Shown: positions 44,615 to 58,200 of the stretch, in pieces
How positions within the stretch are numbered: the first letter of the stretch is position 1
Layout of the letters: each line of letters starts with the position of its first letter
Source of the DNA: Ophthalmolycus amberensis
Lineage: Eukaryota; Chordata; Actinopteri; Perciformes; Zoarcidae
Assembly: GCA_024529925.1 (NCBI GenBank)
Contig: JAFEUB010000847.1
Coordinates: 1 to 64,000, forward strand
Direction of reading: 5' to 3'
Length of the DNA stretch: 64,000 nucleotides
Made by a program: the position numbers and the translations under genes
Notes under the pieces: generated by a model
Told to the model about the DNA's origin: nothing
Database searches by the model: none
What the model saw: the letters and a program-made list of their open reading frames with translations, nothing else

Positions 44615-45674
44615 GTGTTGGTTTTCAGGCCTACAACTTTACAGTTTTGGTTCACTCTCACCGCTCTCATAGCGTTGTTTTCAGCTGTAGCCCATTGTAC
44701 GCCATCTGCTTGGCACCAAACGGCTAGACCGAAGTTAGCAACTAGCCAGTGGAGCATGTAGAGATCAAAACATAGCTAATAGGTAATTGAATATTTCACT
44801 TAATGACCTAATGGCTCTCCACATGTGCTGGGTCAGAGAGAGCAACCTCGTCTGTGTCTCTCTGCCACTCTTAGTTTCTATTTTCACATTACCAGGTCAA
44901 ACATACAAGATATTCTTGCTGCTCTTTCACTTTTTCTTCCCCTCTCACGTCTTCACTTCTCCTTGATATCCGATCCTTTTTCTGTCTCTTTTCTAGTTTC
45001 AGCATTCGTCACCCAGATATCCTAAATCATGATGAAGAACTTTATAACAAATGTGATTTGGTAGTGTTTCCATCCTTTGGTTCATGTCTTTTCAGCTGAA
45101 GTGCTTCTCCGGATGTGGTCCTGACAATGGTCATGTGACAGAAAGAGCGCAGTAGTGGTGGATGGTGGTTTTTACTGACAGCGTTGAGCATATTTAACAA
45201 TTTTGAACTGACGTTACAACTTGTTAGCCATTTGGGATCCTCACTGATTAGTTCCTGATCTGCAGTTTTCAAAAATTTGTGAAATAAAAAGTTTGAGGTC
45301 AGCACATACCGGTAAGTACAATTAAGCAGGAAAATACAATATTAGAGTGAATTAAGTAAAATATATTTACATGCCCATGTTCTTCAATTCGTGCCTCCTG
45401 TTTATTTTTACACACCTCTACACAGCCAGTGTTAATATTTAACTCTTTCAAAATGAAAACAGAGTAAATAGATTTATTCGACATCAGCGAAGGAGTGCAG
45501 CATTTGTTTAATACTCTTTAATGACATAGTTTAATTGTCTTTATTTTCAACTAACAAAACACAAATATATGTTATTGTCATAAGTGTAGTTTTAAAAGTC
45601 AAGTAAAATAAAAATGTGTATTAGCTGTTTTAATTACAGACCCCTCCATCTTCCTCATCATCTTCCTTCAATCT

Positions 45675-45675
<1 letters not shown>

Positions 45676-45729
<54 letters not shown>
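45676..45729. repeat. (CA)n microsatellite, long
   Basis: About 27 uninterrupted CA units, the longest dinucleotide tract in the window. Confidence 0.97.
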
Positions 45730-45731
<2 letters not shown>

Positions 45732-45902
45732 AATGTACAAACACACGGCTTGTTGGTATCAAGGATTATGTTCCTTTTTGGCATTGTGCTCTTATAATAA
45801 TTACTATTGTTCCGTGTGTATGTGTGTGTCCATAATGTAAGAAGACGTCACAGAAGAAAACCTAAGAATTTGCACTTGCATGTACTTGGATTTACTGTGA
45901 GG

Positions 45903-45903
<1 letters not shown>

Positions 45904-45948
<45 letters not shown>
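45904..45948. repeat. (CT)n microsatellite
   Basis: About 22 uninterrupted CT units, 175 bp after the long (CA)n tract and 250 bp before a possible first exon. Confidence 0.97.
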
Positions 45949-45952
<4 letters not shown>

Positions 45953-46196
45953 ACCTCATGTTTGGTTGCTCTGACCCTTTCAGACACACATAGCGACCGA
46001 CAGTCGAGGTGCTGCGAGAGGGAGAGAGCAAACACAGAGAGACAGGAAGCAGAGGCAACACAGTAAATCAGAGACGGAGAAAGGGAGAGAAAAACAAATC
46101 AAAGACTAAGTGCAACTCAGCTGAGGACTTAATGAATGCTCATCCAGCCGGCTTAAGGTTGTCCTCACTGACTCGGCTGTGAACGAGTGTCACAGA

Positions 46197-46333
46197 ATGG
46201 ATTTCATTTTGGTCCGGCAGCCACCGAGCAGCAGCAGCAGCAGCTCTGTAGATTACTATCACTCGTTTTGGATTATTTCAGACACCGCTGCTGTTGCGAT
46301 GAATGGGGATGACAGCACGCAGAACGGAAAATG
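46197..46333 (+). CDS. Possible first coding exon of the PLEKHG4-like gene
   Basis: An ATG at 46197 opens a frame through a Ser run and 'VDYYHSFWIISD' to a second in-frame ATG at about 46,299 ('MNGDDSTQNGK'), ending at a GTAATA donor. GA-rich leader-like sequence precedes it. It ends in phase 2, whereas the first certain PLEKHG4-like exon at 55,021 starts in phase 0. If it belongs to that gene, another exon of suitable length must lie between them. I did not find one. Confidence 0.3.
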
Positions 46334-46669
46334 GTAATATGACAATCTGCTCTGTTTATTCTGAGATGCTTTTACTTCCATCCTGTTATCTCTTTGTTCA
46401 CGCAGGATTTTGTCATTTTTGTTTGCTGTAACTGTCACCTTCTAATCACAATTTATATTAAAACCAACCTGTCTAAAGGTGTTGGCTGTCCTGTGGAGTT
46501 TTATCTTCCCAGCGTTCTACTCCTAATCCATAATTGTCCTAACATACGACTCTCTGTGAGATGACAGAGGAGGGTGAGGTACTTTCAGTTACTCCTCCTT
46601 AAGAAGTTCACCTCCAAGTCTTGAGTAACATCTTTAGTGTTCAAACAACAAGGCGACCGGTGTAATAAC

Positions 46670-46895
46670 AGAAAATGAATTGACAAACGATTTGTCACTG
46701 TCATCCATCAAGCAAAAAGTATTCAAGATTTGCTGCTTTTTTTTTGGCTGATTTTACATCTTTTGTACATTGAATATCTTCCGGGGTTTGAACTGTTCAG
46801 ACAAAACAAGTAATTTGAAGACATCACCTTGCACATTTTCTGACATTTTATAGATTAAAAGATTGATCAATTGATTGAAAAACAGCCCTAAACAT
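46670..46895 (+). repeat. Dispersed fish repeat, family A copy 3
   Basis: Contains 'agatttgctgctttttttt', 'tgaatatcttccggggtttg', 'aactgttcagacaaaacaag', 'aatttgaagacatcaccttg', 'ttctgacattttatagatta' and 'attgatcaattgattgaaaa', matching the copies near 43.7 and 54.3 kb. Confidence 0.8.
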
Positions 46896-49800
46896 TTTAT
46901 AATACACACCTTTTCTCTTCTATCACATTTAGAATGATTCATTCATGTCGGATTTCCTTGTAACCTATAAGACGTGACAGTTACATCTCTGTCTCCTTCT
47001 TAAATAGTACCACAGTCTTTTATTTATTAAGTCCTGACAAGTAGTCTTTTATGTTGAAACATGCACAGATGTACACTGACCGTGTACAAGTACAGCACAG
47101 CTCCCATAGTGCACACTGGCCGCTGCTCTCTGCCGGAGTGTTTTGACTCGAGGTGAAGGTCTCAGGTTACCGAGCATTAAGGCAGATTTCACAAACCAGC
47201 CACTGTACCTGCCCCCTTCCCTGGATGCCCATTTACTGGCAAGTGAGTCACGGAGGAGGATAAACCATCCGACAGCACCAGGGAGGTGATGGTAGAAATC
47301 AGTGCTGTCGAACGGATTTGTATTTGGAACACTCAGTCTTAGTCTGGCCTGTTGAGAGTCGCAGCCTGCAAATCCTGACGAGGAAGTTTCTGAATGTGTG
47401 TGTTGTCACCCCTCGGCTGCAGAGAGGGTGTGGCCGGTCGCACATAGAGTGGATTTTGTTTGGCGCTCACTCTCTGGGAGGATGTTATGTACAGTAGGGA
47501 GCTGACTTTTAAAATGCCCGCCCAGCTCTCCCGTAGGTTTGATTTGGCAGGATACTGTGAGTGTGTGCACACCGCTGTCCTTTTCCCGCCCTGTTTCCTG
47601 CATATTTGCCATGACGTTGAAGCCAGAGTCCATTAACCTGACTATTCCTGTTTGGGGAGTGACCTCAATGTTTGGGTATTTGTTCCTGTGCTGACCCGGT
47701 TACACAGAGCATCCTTTTTCTCTCAGCAGAAGGACGTCTTGTCCCGTCCTGGTGATTCAATGGAAATACACGACAGCTCTGTTTGCAAAACTACAAATCA
47801 TCACCTCACCTTTACACGGAGCAGACTTCTTTATGCCGTTTTGGCTGTAGGATCTAGTCGACACCTGTATTCAGAGTACGCAGCAACATGTCCAATGATT
47901 TAAAGAACTTTTCATTGACAGTAACTTTGAGTTGACGGGTTGACTGAGCTGGTGTAGCTGTGAAGCAGCTGTTCAAAGTGTTTAGCTCTGATGAGGGTGG
48001 ACAACTGCAAAGTGTTAATGTTTACTCTCTGAGCAAAACATACACTGATCATTGTCCCTCCTAGTTTTGAGATTCAGAGCATCAAAGGCTTTCTAATAGT
48101 CTTTTTTTCGACGAGGTTTTTGCAGAGCGGCACACATGAATACACTCGAACAGATAAAGCTTTATCTTATTCATATGTCTCAATTAGTGAGATATGATGT
48201 GATCTGTGTGTGTCTGCACAGTTTTAGGCTTCACCGTGATACATTTAAAGATTTGATGCAGTTTGATGTTGGGTCTGATTAGCATCACTGAGTGCAGTTC
48301 ATCTGTTTTTCCTGTATCTAAGTGATCGTTTCTGGTTGTTTGCTGTGAAATCCGCCGGTGTGAGTTACATTAAGAACAGCTGTGAGTTAATTACAGATGA
48401 GATGAGTGTGTCAGTGAAAGCTGAGCCACACTTTGATATAATAACACGCCTCGCACACACGCGCAGTGCAAACACGTCAAGTCACTCACGATGAGTTTAA
48501 AGATGCGCTTAAAGTCTCGGCTCATTCATAATTCCCTGACGTGTTTTTAATGACTTAAACACCGGCCTTGCTGCCTCCTGACTGCTACTTTACAGTCACC
48601 TTCAAACCATCCTGCTGATCAAGGCCGTCATGATTAGTGTTTGCCTTCCGCAAGCTCCGCATTGCTGATCCCTGTGAAGCTACTAAATATACCGTCTCGG
48701 TGCCTCAGTGGTCATGTACAGTAGCTCGACACAGCCTGTGTTTATGTCCGACCTCAGTGTAATTTGGTTTTTGCTTGTGCTCGGATGTCACCGGGTGTGT
48801 TGAGGTAGAGGGCCACAAGATGTTGCACTCAGAAAAAAAACCTGCTTTGTACCTTTTTAGTCTAAAGGTTCAGCTTTTAGGCTAAAAGGTACAACATTGT
48901 ATATTTTAGGTACATCCATTTACTCCAAAAAAGTAAAGCCCTCCTTGACAAAAGATGGAATTTAGTACCTTTTCTGTTTTTATGCTGCAGATTTCCAAGC
49001 TGTAAATAGCACAAGAATAGTAAATTATTTACACAAGAAATGCTGGAAAAAGATGTTTCAGATTTTTTGGGCAACTTTTTTGGGTAAAACGATTTGATAT
49101 TGTGTGTATCTTTATCTCAAATCTCCATTTGGGCTGTATAACGTTGCAACAATGTAGGGAGCCAACGACTAGCATTAAACATCCAATGAATTGATTCCTA
49201 AATGAATTAGTTTAAGGACACATTCCTCTGGTTTAATCAGATTTAGGCTGATTTGTGATGTCAAATTATAATACTTTATAGTATTAGACATTTAAAACAC
49301 TTTAAGATGAACCTTCTCCTTTTCTAATGTGTCGTTGGACACAAAAGGCATAAACATTAACAAAGCCATCGTAAATATGGGGCCTTCATTATAGCAATTA
49401 TTTAGTTAATTGAGTTTGTAATTTTATTTAAAGATTTTGTAGATGTAATTCATCGGAACAACTTCAGAAAATGGGATTCGACATGTTGCTTTTAAAGAAT
49501 CTTAACTTTTATAGGCATCTGGCATATGTTAACAAGGGGACTCTTCATCATCACACATTTTGTACCATGTCTGATGTGAGACACTTCTGTGCACAGCTTA
49601 TGCGTCAGTCGGTAATCTGTTTACTGCACAATTGAATCTTCCTCCAAATTAAAAAAATAGTAAAGATTGTGTGTCACTGTCGATATTTCCTGGTGAGGGT
49701 ACGAGAGCTGTTGTCATTCAACAATGAATGTTATTCTCAATGAATGGCTCATCAGAGCAGCAGGCTGAAAACAGCAGTTCATCAGACGTTAGTGTGGGAG

Positions 49801-50965
49801 TCCTTCGTGCTCAAAAGACGAGCACAGATGCAAAAAGTCTCACAGCGCTATGAGGTTTGTTAAAACGAGGGATTTCAAACGACACACTATGCCAGGATAA
49901 ACTCCTTATAGACCAAATAGTGCACATTTTATGTTTTCATATTACTTTGTTGTGCCATTCAGAAAAGTGCTTTGAAAATACTTCTTACAAGAGAAAATAA
50001 TCTGCACTAACATTACGTCATCAATATCTTTCGCTCAAAAGTTGCTTCTCTTGTTGATGGCCACACACTGTAGAATGGAGTATTCAGTTGCCTTTTTAAA
50101 GAGACCATTTGCCAACTTGAATGTGGTTGTCCAATCAGTGCTGATGATAAATGGAATCCACTGAAGAATTAAATTGCCAAGCTCGTGCTATATTGACAGA
50201 TAAAGCTGATCTCTCTGGCTGTGCCTACATGTACCAGGATGCATTGCACACAAGTGGGGAGTTTTTAGGTTACACAAGCTCTATCGTAGTCTGATTAATA
50301 AACAAATTATACCCACAAAATGTCAATGAAGGAAATATCCTGACACTGTACACCTGAGGCCTAATTGCCTCGTTAACTCATCATAAAACACGCTTCATTC
50401 AAACTGGACAGATACAAAATAAAACACCAAACACGTCTTGGTTAGTCTTTCCACGGATCAAACAATCACCAGCTCTGGTTTGGTCAAAATGAATCCTTAA
50501 CTAACAGGCTGTATCACTCTGCAGAACACTATATCTCGACCCGGATAGATAATACATTTTCCCCATAACTATGAAGTATTACTCCATTGGGAAATACAGA
50601 CAGCAGCAAAAACCCGTGCGCAGCGTAGCAGAGATTTCTTAGATTGAGATTCGTGGGGTGGAAAAGTTGCTGGCGTTGATAAGAATTAAGCTAATGCATT
50701 TCATTTGGCCCAAATCCCCCTGAACCTTGACTTCTCACTGACTCAGCATCTAAAAATGATCCACCAGTGTTTAAGAATGTTCCAGGTGGGTAAAAGTCAC
50801 ATTAAGGACTCACACTTCTTCTGATTTGTGCTCTAATGCAGCACAGCAGGAGGATACAGGTCAAATGTAAAGTTAACAGGCATAGATTCAAACTTGAAAG
50901 TCTGACGTAGTAAGTAGCTCAAATGTCTCCTCCAAAGAGGAGACCTGGATTTAAATCATGTGTTA
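46896..50965. other. Non-coding interval
   Basis: About 4 kb without a supported exon. Near 48,855-48,985 'ttgtacctttttagtctaaa' faces 'ggctaaaaggtacaaca', an inverted pair about 30 bp apart that may be the end of a small DNA element. Confidence 0.5.
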
Positions 50966-50969
50966 AAGG

Positions 50970-51190
50970 CACAGTGTGTTGCATTTTGGGGAATTTATTA
51001 GCAGAAATTTTATATCATATCCATAACCATTGTATAATCACTTGAAACTAAGAATATTGTATTTTTGTTAGCTTAAAATTAGCCCTTTGTATCTACATGG
51101 GGGCGGGTCCTCTTCAAGGGGTCCGCCATGTTACACGGCCAAGTTTCCACATCCAAGCACTGCTCCAGAGAGGGACGTTCCTGTTTTTAC
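50970..51190 (+). repeat. Dispersed fish repeat, family C
   Basis: 'ggggaatttattagcagaaa', 'tgtataatcacttgaaacta', 'ttagcccttt', 'gggggcgggtcctcttcaag' and 'gtccgccatgtta' followed by 'gctccagagagggacgttcc' are the successive landmarks of a very common teleost repeat with 'gcgggtcc...gtccgccatgttgc' in its middle. Confidence 0.78.
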
Positions 51191-54100
51191 GTTCCCTGAA
51201 TGTGATTAAAATTATACCAGTCTGTCGATTAATCTACATTTTCAAAAGAAAGAAATGCTGCCAAAGATGCTTTGCGTTCACTGCCAGTGTGACATCAGAT
51301 ATCTTACACAAACATTTCAGTATTATATCTAAAGGTGTGAAAGATGTGCCATGATGACCGGAGTCACATCTGCTGATTGACATTGTTTTAACCGGAGTAG
51401 CTAGTTTCAGGACGCTCATTCCTTTTTGTTTAGGTGATTTTCATATCCAGTATGAGGATTATATGCACACCGTCGTCTGTCTCGTATTTTTAAAACTCAT
51501 TTCAATAGAATACATTGTTGTTTCAACTTCAAAGTAAGACTTTTGTTCAAAGTTCCTGAAAAGTCAAGATGAAAGAACTCCTTCCTCTACATAGATCCAT
51601 GTCTGTATATCAGTTCATCTCTGTGTGGGCAGCAGTAGTTTGTGTAATCCAGTGGGGAATCTCGTTTTTCTTTTTTTGCTGAAAAACCGCAGACATAAAC
51701 GCAGGAAATGGATTCTTTTCATGCTTATGTAGAGGCCGTATCAGTGTCTGTTGAGGCTTTGAAGTTTGGCCAAGTCACATCAGTTTAGCTTATTGTGCTT
51801 CACATATTTCTCAGGCATTTTGTGTCCACAATATTACACAGACTGTGGGGATACTTCATTGAACTGAGGGGGGAGGGTAGTAGTTATACAAATAACAGGT
51901 TCAGACTAAATTCATCTTCTGTTGAACTTAGTGTACAGTGGCAATCATGAAAACCATTATTGGTTTATTCGGTTTTCTTTTTCAAAACTCTTAAAAACAC
52001 TGAAATAGAGATTATAAATAAAATGTGAATGTTTTATTCTTGCCAAGATTTAGTTTGTGCAAATCATTTTTTTTGTTTAAAATGTGGCCATCTAATGGCA
52101 CAGTTGGGGTCATCTTGTTGGCCTAGTTTAGGGATCTAAGATGCGAACTGTGTAACTCAACATCCTCGCTCAAATCAAATCATCACCTCTCCCTCTCCCC
52201 ACAGTTCCTCTCTGCCAGATAGTGTCAAATAAAAAAAAAGGAAAAGGCCCAAAAACATACTAATAAAGTAATATCACATTTTAATACTTTATCAGGAGAG
52301 AAATGTCCCACAGGAACGTATTAAGTCACACGCCATTTTAGCACTGCTGAATATTTAGATCTTGTCCAGGCAGGAACCTGCTTGACACCAGGAATGTGTT
52401 CAGACTATTTCTGTGTCATAATGATACCGGACAGAGACATTCAAACTGTTCTCAGCTCACGCACTGGGACATCTTATCCACAGTAATGTGAGTCGTCATT
52501 TATTTTGAGTGACTGAGTGAGAGAGAGATCCGGGTGTTTATATAGAGCCGTTTGAATCTGCAGCAGCACGTCCATACAGTCCTCTCATACACCACATACT
52601 GGAGACAAACGCATAAATAAACATAAATAAAAAGCACACACTCAACTAAGCTGCTAACTGTTAACAGCATTACAGTGTGTGTACTCTTGTCGGCAGATAT
52701 ACAGTAACTGGTGATGTGTGTTGCTCTCACAGCTGACTCATATTACCAGCAGTGTAAACGCGCTCCAAGTAAAATTTCACTCTTATTTCGTAAGCACTCC
52801 AAAGGCTCGAAAGCATTTGCATGTCCCATCACTGTTGCCAAGGGGACCCAACCCAACATCACTGTTTATTTTTCTCCTTAAGGTCACATTCATTTAAATT
52901 TCTGCAATTTCCAAGCTGCCCTTTGCGAAAAAATCCCAGACCTCCCTCACCGACAACTGAGAAGAAACACTGACACTCACTGACATTATTTAAGAGATGC
53001 AGGTGCTCATTGTCTTCAGGATGGGAAAGCATTTGATTACAATTTTATAAGCTGTGAGCTGAATTTGATTTGTGCTTCTAAGCCTATACCACCATCCTCG
53101 TCCTCTCATTTGACAACCACCACATTGCTTCCATTACCATCCTCCTCCTCCTCCTCCTCCTCCTCCTCCTCCTCGTTCATGTTATCATCATGCTGACCAT
53201 CGCTGTGCTTTGTCCCAGCGGGGTGTGTCAGGACTGACCAGAAAGCTCTGAGTCACAGTGTTGTTTGTGGAGCTGTGGGGGCTGTGGACTGGCTGAGACT
53301 TCTGCATTTTTAGATAATAATGTAAGGAGATAAGACACAGAGGGTGGATGGCCCTAGTTGCTTGAGAGAGAAAAAATGAGACCACGCAAAAGCAGATGTA
53401 TAAGAAACAAACAATATGTACAAAACACAGAATATGCAAGACAAAGAGTGCTACATTTTTTTCTTCTCAAAGGTGCAGAGAAGGAGATGCACAACAGATA
53501 GAAGAGCTGGAGAGAAACTGAGCACGAGTGTTGATCTGAGGGGACATAACTCATCACACCCTAACACACCCTCTTCTGTTTCCATCTCCCTACATCCATG
53601 TCTGTCTTTCTTCATCACCACAGCTGGGAACCTGTGAGATCAGTGGAATAGATTTGAGTCTTTTATCGATGTTCTCATTTCACTCCACCAGAAAGCATTA
53701 AATGTATGCATCTAAATGTTGTATTAAATTATTTATTACACTCGAGGAAGATTACAGCATACAGAAACTTTTCCTTTTACTTGCTCCTACACTGTCATTG
53801 ACGCAATCTCACACAGTAAATGGCACTGAACACATGCCTTGGGGGAAACAGGGCAACAACATTCATGTTGTGCGTCGACACACACGCAACCCTTCCTGAT
53901 GCCATGTATCTTCTCACAGAGCCTCAGCCATGCGTGTATAATGAACCCCGAGGTCCTCTGCTGTGGCCTTTGCTGGGTGCTAAATAAAGCAGCGCCTAAA
54001 ATTGGGTAGCGCGCCCTGGGTTCAGGTCAAAGGGAATGTGAAACTGTAAACCGGGAGGCTAGCTAGCCTTGAGACCAGCCATCACACACTGTGTTTACTT

Positions 54101-54289
54101 GAATGTTTGCTGTCAGGCTGGCTGTTTAATGACGAGCACAGAGCGTTTGTGTTTGTGTAGCTATTCCCTGAGCAGGCCACAAGGCTGAGGACAAGGCCTG
54201 TGTAATTTACTGTGAAAGACGCCAGTGAGATGAATGTGTATGACTCCAGGTTTCCTCTTGTGTAGCTCTACTGTACATTACAGGGGATT
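51191..54289. other. Non-coding interval
   Basis: No exon supported. It contains a (CCT)n tract at 53,141-53,174. Confidence 0.5.
53141..53174. repeat. (CCT)n trinucleotide repeat
   Basis: About 11 uninterrupted CCT units. Confidence 0.95.
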
Positions 54290-54590
54290 TAAGTAAATGC
54301 TTTTTGTTGATTATTCAGTTGCAAGAATATTAATCAATAATCATTTATCATTTGTTGTTTCCAGATTCTCTATTCTGAAAGTGTTCTGCTTTTCTCTGTA
54401 TTGTTTCATTGTAGATTAAATATCTCAAAATGTTGGTATGCTGTTCAGATAAAACAAGCAATTTTAAGACTTCTCCTCTGGCTTCTGGAAATTGTAATGG
54501 CCATTTTTGCCTATTTTCTTTATATAATCAACAGTATACGAATCAATTAATTCAGATTAGTTGTAGCTTTTGTAGGGATTTAGCTTAAAT
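54290..54590 (+). repeat. Dispersed fish repeat, family A copy 4
   Basis: Contains 'ttgttgatta', 'tgttgtttccagattctcta', 'gttctgcttttctctgtatt', 'atgttggtatgctgttcaga', 'taaaacaagcaattttaaga' and 'ggaaattgtaatggccattt', the same order as copies 2 and 3. Confidence 0.78.
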
Positions 54591-55020
54591 ATTCTTACTT
54601 CAAGAAGCCATCTCCTTAATATTAACAAGCTACTTACTAAAAGCAGAAATAATGATTCATCATTTGCTTTTTGAATTGAGGATGAAATGTTGTCTGAGTG
54701 CAGTGGCATGTTTAACTAATCCTTTTACATTGTGCGAGTGGTTCAACGTGTGAATATGTGTCAGTACAGCAGAGTTTATGTTGATATTATTCTTTTGAAA
54801 ATCACAGATCTCAGTACATGGCAGGTATTCCTGGAATCACTGGTGTGACGTTTAGCTTTGAGATGTTACTGACTAAATGACAACTTGTCCAAGTAGCGTA
54901 GGTCTATATATACAGGAGTAACAACAGATCCCCGCCTGACCACCTTGTAACTGATTAACCAGAAGGATATCGAGCAAAGCTGTTCTTGAGCCTCTGATTT
55001 CTCTTTTCTTGTGTTTTCAG

Positions 55021-55218
55021 AACCTCGATTCTCTGGAAAGCTCGATCCAGAACCTGTTGTCGGTGCTGTACCCGCCCTTTGAGGCCACCGCCCCCACTCT
55101 TCTCAGCCAGCTCTTCCAAATCATTGATAGACGCTATCGGGGAGATGATCTGCGGTGCCTGCTGGACTTTCTGGTCCCAGCCAAGCACATCTTAGACACC
55201 GTGCAGCAGGCTGCATGT
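55021..55218 (+). CDS. PLEKHG4-like exon: N-terminal family domain, first part
   Basis: Acceptor 'cttgtgttttcag', donor GTAAGT, phase 0 to 0, 66 codons. It encodes 'NLDSLESSIQNLLSVLYPPF' and 'RRYRGDDLRCLLDFLVPAKH', conserved wording in the family N-terminal domain. Confidence 0.88.
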
Positions 55219-58200
55219 GTAAGTCGCTGTCTTGTTGACTGTCTAAAGAGACATACATTCCTTTACATGTGTTAATATGGAATAGAGCTCCTCTAAGATC
55301 TTATTGCTCGACTTCATTTACAATGAAAATAGACACAAATGTTGATGTACCTCTAAAGCTGAAACCCTATAATGTCCTTCTCTCCTTATAGGCTCAGTAC
55401 TCTGATGTACTTTTCCTGTGTGAGGGCTGGCCTCTATGTATACGTGACCAAGTTGTCGTCCACCTCGCTCCCATCAACCCTTTGCTACTTCAGCCTGGCG
55501 ACTTTTACCTCCAGGTGGCACCGTTCTGGAACCAATCAGCTCGCATCTTGGTCTGCAGCCTCCTGGAAGAGGAGGGGCTTATAGCGGAAGTTGTCGAGGA
55601 GACTCCGATTGCTGAAACATCCTATCCTTGTATATTCAGCCGTGACTGGTTGGAGGAGATCAACCAGGGCCGCCATGGAACGCCTCTCAGCCAATGCCTG
55701 CTCGCCACTGAGCGGGGCGTGGTGAGGTTGCCATGGGAACGGGTGGCCGTGCCGGATTTCGTGGAGGTGCCACTGTGTGCTGGGAGTAGTATGGCCTCGG
55801 CTCCTCCTTCACATCCACCTTTACCACCTCCGCTTCCTCGTCCTCCACCTCTTCCTCATTTCCCTGAGAATTCTTCATCGAATCGCTCACTTCCTCTTTC
55901 TCCTTCAAAGACATCTTCACCAAAACAGTATCCTGTAACTATCCAAAATTCTACTTTAGCATCTTCCTCACATCCCTCTGTCTTCTCTGTGGAGACCCGA
56001 ATATGTCCAGCGAGGCACGGCATTGCTGTGTCGCTCCGCCTCGTGGATGCTAGCGCTGCTTCTTCATCTAGACTAGTCAAAGTGAAAGAGACTGAAAGTG
56101 AGCCTAAGCCTATCGGCTGGGTGTCTCCTAATACGTGGGACAGCTGCCTCACTGGGACCGGCCCAAATACAGCCACAAAAACGAGCACTGTTTCAGGCAC
56201 ACGCACCCCTGCAAGTGGAGATACAACTACCTGCAAACGTGAAGATAAGGGTGTAATTGTTCCTGAAAATATAGAGCCAGATAAACATCAAGATACAAAC
56301 ATTAAAGATATAAGCAGGAGAGAGCCAACAGGCCACACTGTTGCCGAAGGAGATTATATTGATATTCTTCAGGCAACTCTGCTTTTTAGTAGAGCTCAGT
56401 CAGCAACTGAAGAACAACAGAAATTAGAAGGGCAAATGCAATCGCATGCACAAATCGAACCGCAAAGGCAAAGATATCCACACAGACGAGCACCAATGGA
56501 GCCTAACACACAGACACCACCTCAAGCACAGTCACAAGCACATGGACAGTTACCTACAAAACCACAAACACAAAGTCATTCTGGATCAGAGGCTGCTGTA
56601 TCATTAACGCCCAACATGTCCGCCGAAACCTCTCTCCACCATTCCCAATCGCATCACCCTCACCCTGACTCCCTTGAACCTTTTGAGTGTGTCCGCACTG
56701 TCCGGTTCTCAGAGAAACCCTGTACCCCGTGCATGAGGAGAAGACAAGGCGGAAAGGCGTCCAAATCTCAGGAGCTGAGGTGTCGATACAGGGACTCCTA
56801 CCAGGCTGCTATACAAAACCCTGTCCCCTTTGGGCAGGAGAAGGACAGGGGGAATATGTTAGCAGTGGTGGAGGAGGATGGTGATTTCTCACAGTGTGAC
56901 GAAAGACTACCAGAGACTGAAACAGTGGATCCATGGTGCAATGTTCAAGGAACGGGGTTTGATCCCGGGATGCAACACCAGTCTCCTCCCTCTGTCAGTG
57001 GAGCCACCTGTAAGGAGTCAGGAGAGAAGAACACTGTTCCATATTGGAAAAAAGGAGATACAAACACTGCCCCCTGTATGGACTACAGGAGAACAAATGT
57101 TTTAAACGTCGGCGGTCTACCAGAACAAGCAACTGAAAGGACCACTCTGCGATTCAGGGAACCAAGAGATGCACACTCTGTCAAAACTTATGGCAATTTA
57201 CATAATGTGAACGGGACAAGCTTGAAAGATCCTAACCAGTCAGACATGATCTCTGCCAAACACCACAGAATACCGGTTACTTCAACTGAAATGTCAGCAA
57301 TGAACATGACCCTCAAGCCTCGTGAGAGGCTACAAAGCAGAACCAATTCCACGGGAGTGAGTCCAAACTTTCCTAAGCCTCTTTCAGCACCACAGAACAG
57401 ACATGAATCCATTTCAGATGGAAGATGTTCATCCCTCTCCACAGCTGTGGTGCACACCTCGGAGAAGTGTGCGCTGGTCATTGTCGAAGGTCAAAACATT
57501 AGAAGAAGGGAAAACACTGGCTCCTGTGCAGAGATTCCCCAGCTGCATGTGGTCAAATGTAAAAACAGCACAGCCTTTGGACTGGTTTCACCCAAGATCA
57601 ACAGGAGGAAGATGGTCGTTCCAGGTACAAAGTAATGTTGTTCTTATATCATATTCAGATCTAATTTGATCTTTAGCATGGTTCAATAGGTTGATTTCAT
57701 TGTTGTTTACTAACAGATGAAAATCATCCTTCATCAGCCTCCTTACAGCTAAATGTGTCCACGTTCTACAGATGCTGCTCAGCCTGGCAGTGAGTTCATA
57801 ACCAGTAGAAATGGCCATCAGATGGAGAACCCGTCACAGACAGATCCACCTCCAGCAACAGAGACACAGAAGGTCCCCCAGCCTGCCTCTACTCGTCCCA
57901 GACCTGACCACCTTCCACTGGGATCCCCAGACCCCAGAGCCCACCCCCTCTACTTAGGAGTGGCCTCCATCACAGGTAAGTTAGTTTGAGAAAAACATGA
58001 AATATATCTATGAAATATATCTGTCTCTTTTGGAGATTAAGTCATTAAGTTACTGGAAATTCTCACTGAGAACAGCATGTTCCCCGATCTTTTCTCTCTC
58101 TTACCCCTTCAGGTGGCAGAGACAGGACAGGCAGGGCAATAGTTGAGCTCTATGGACACCACCAGGGATGGAGATCAGCTGTAACCAGCCAAGAGCTCTT

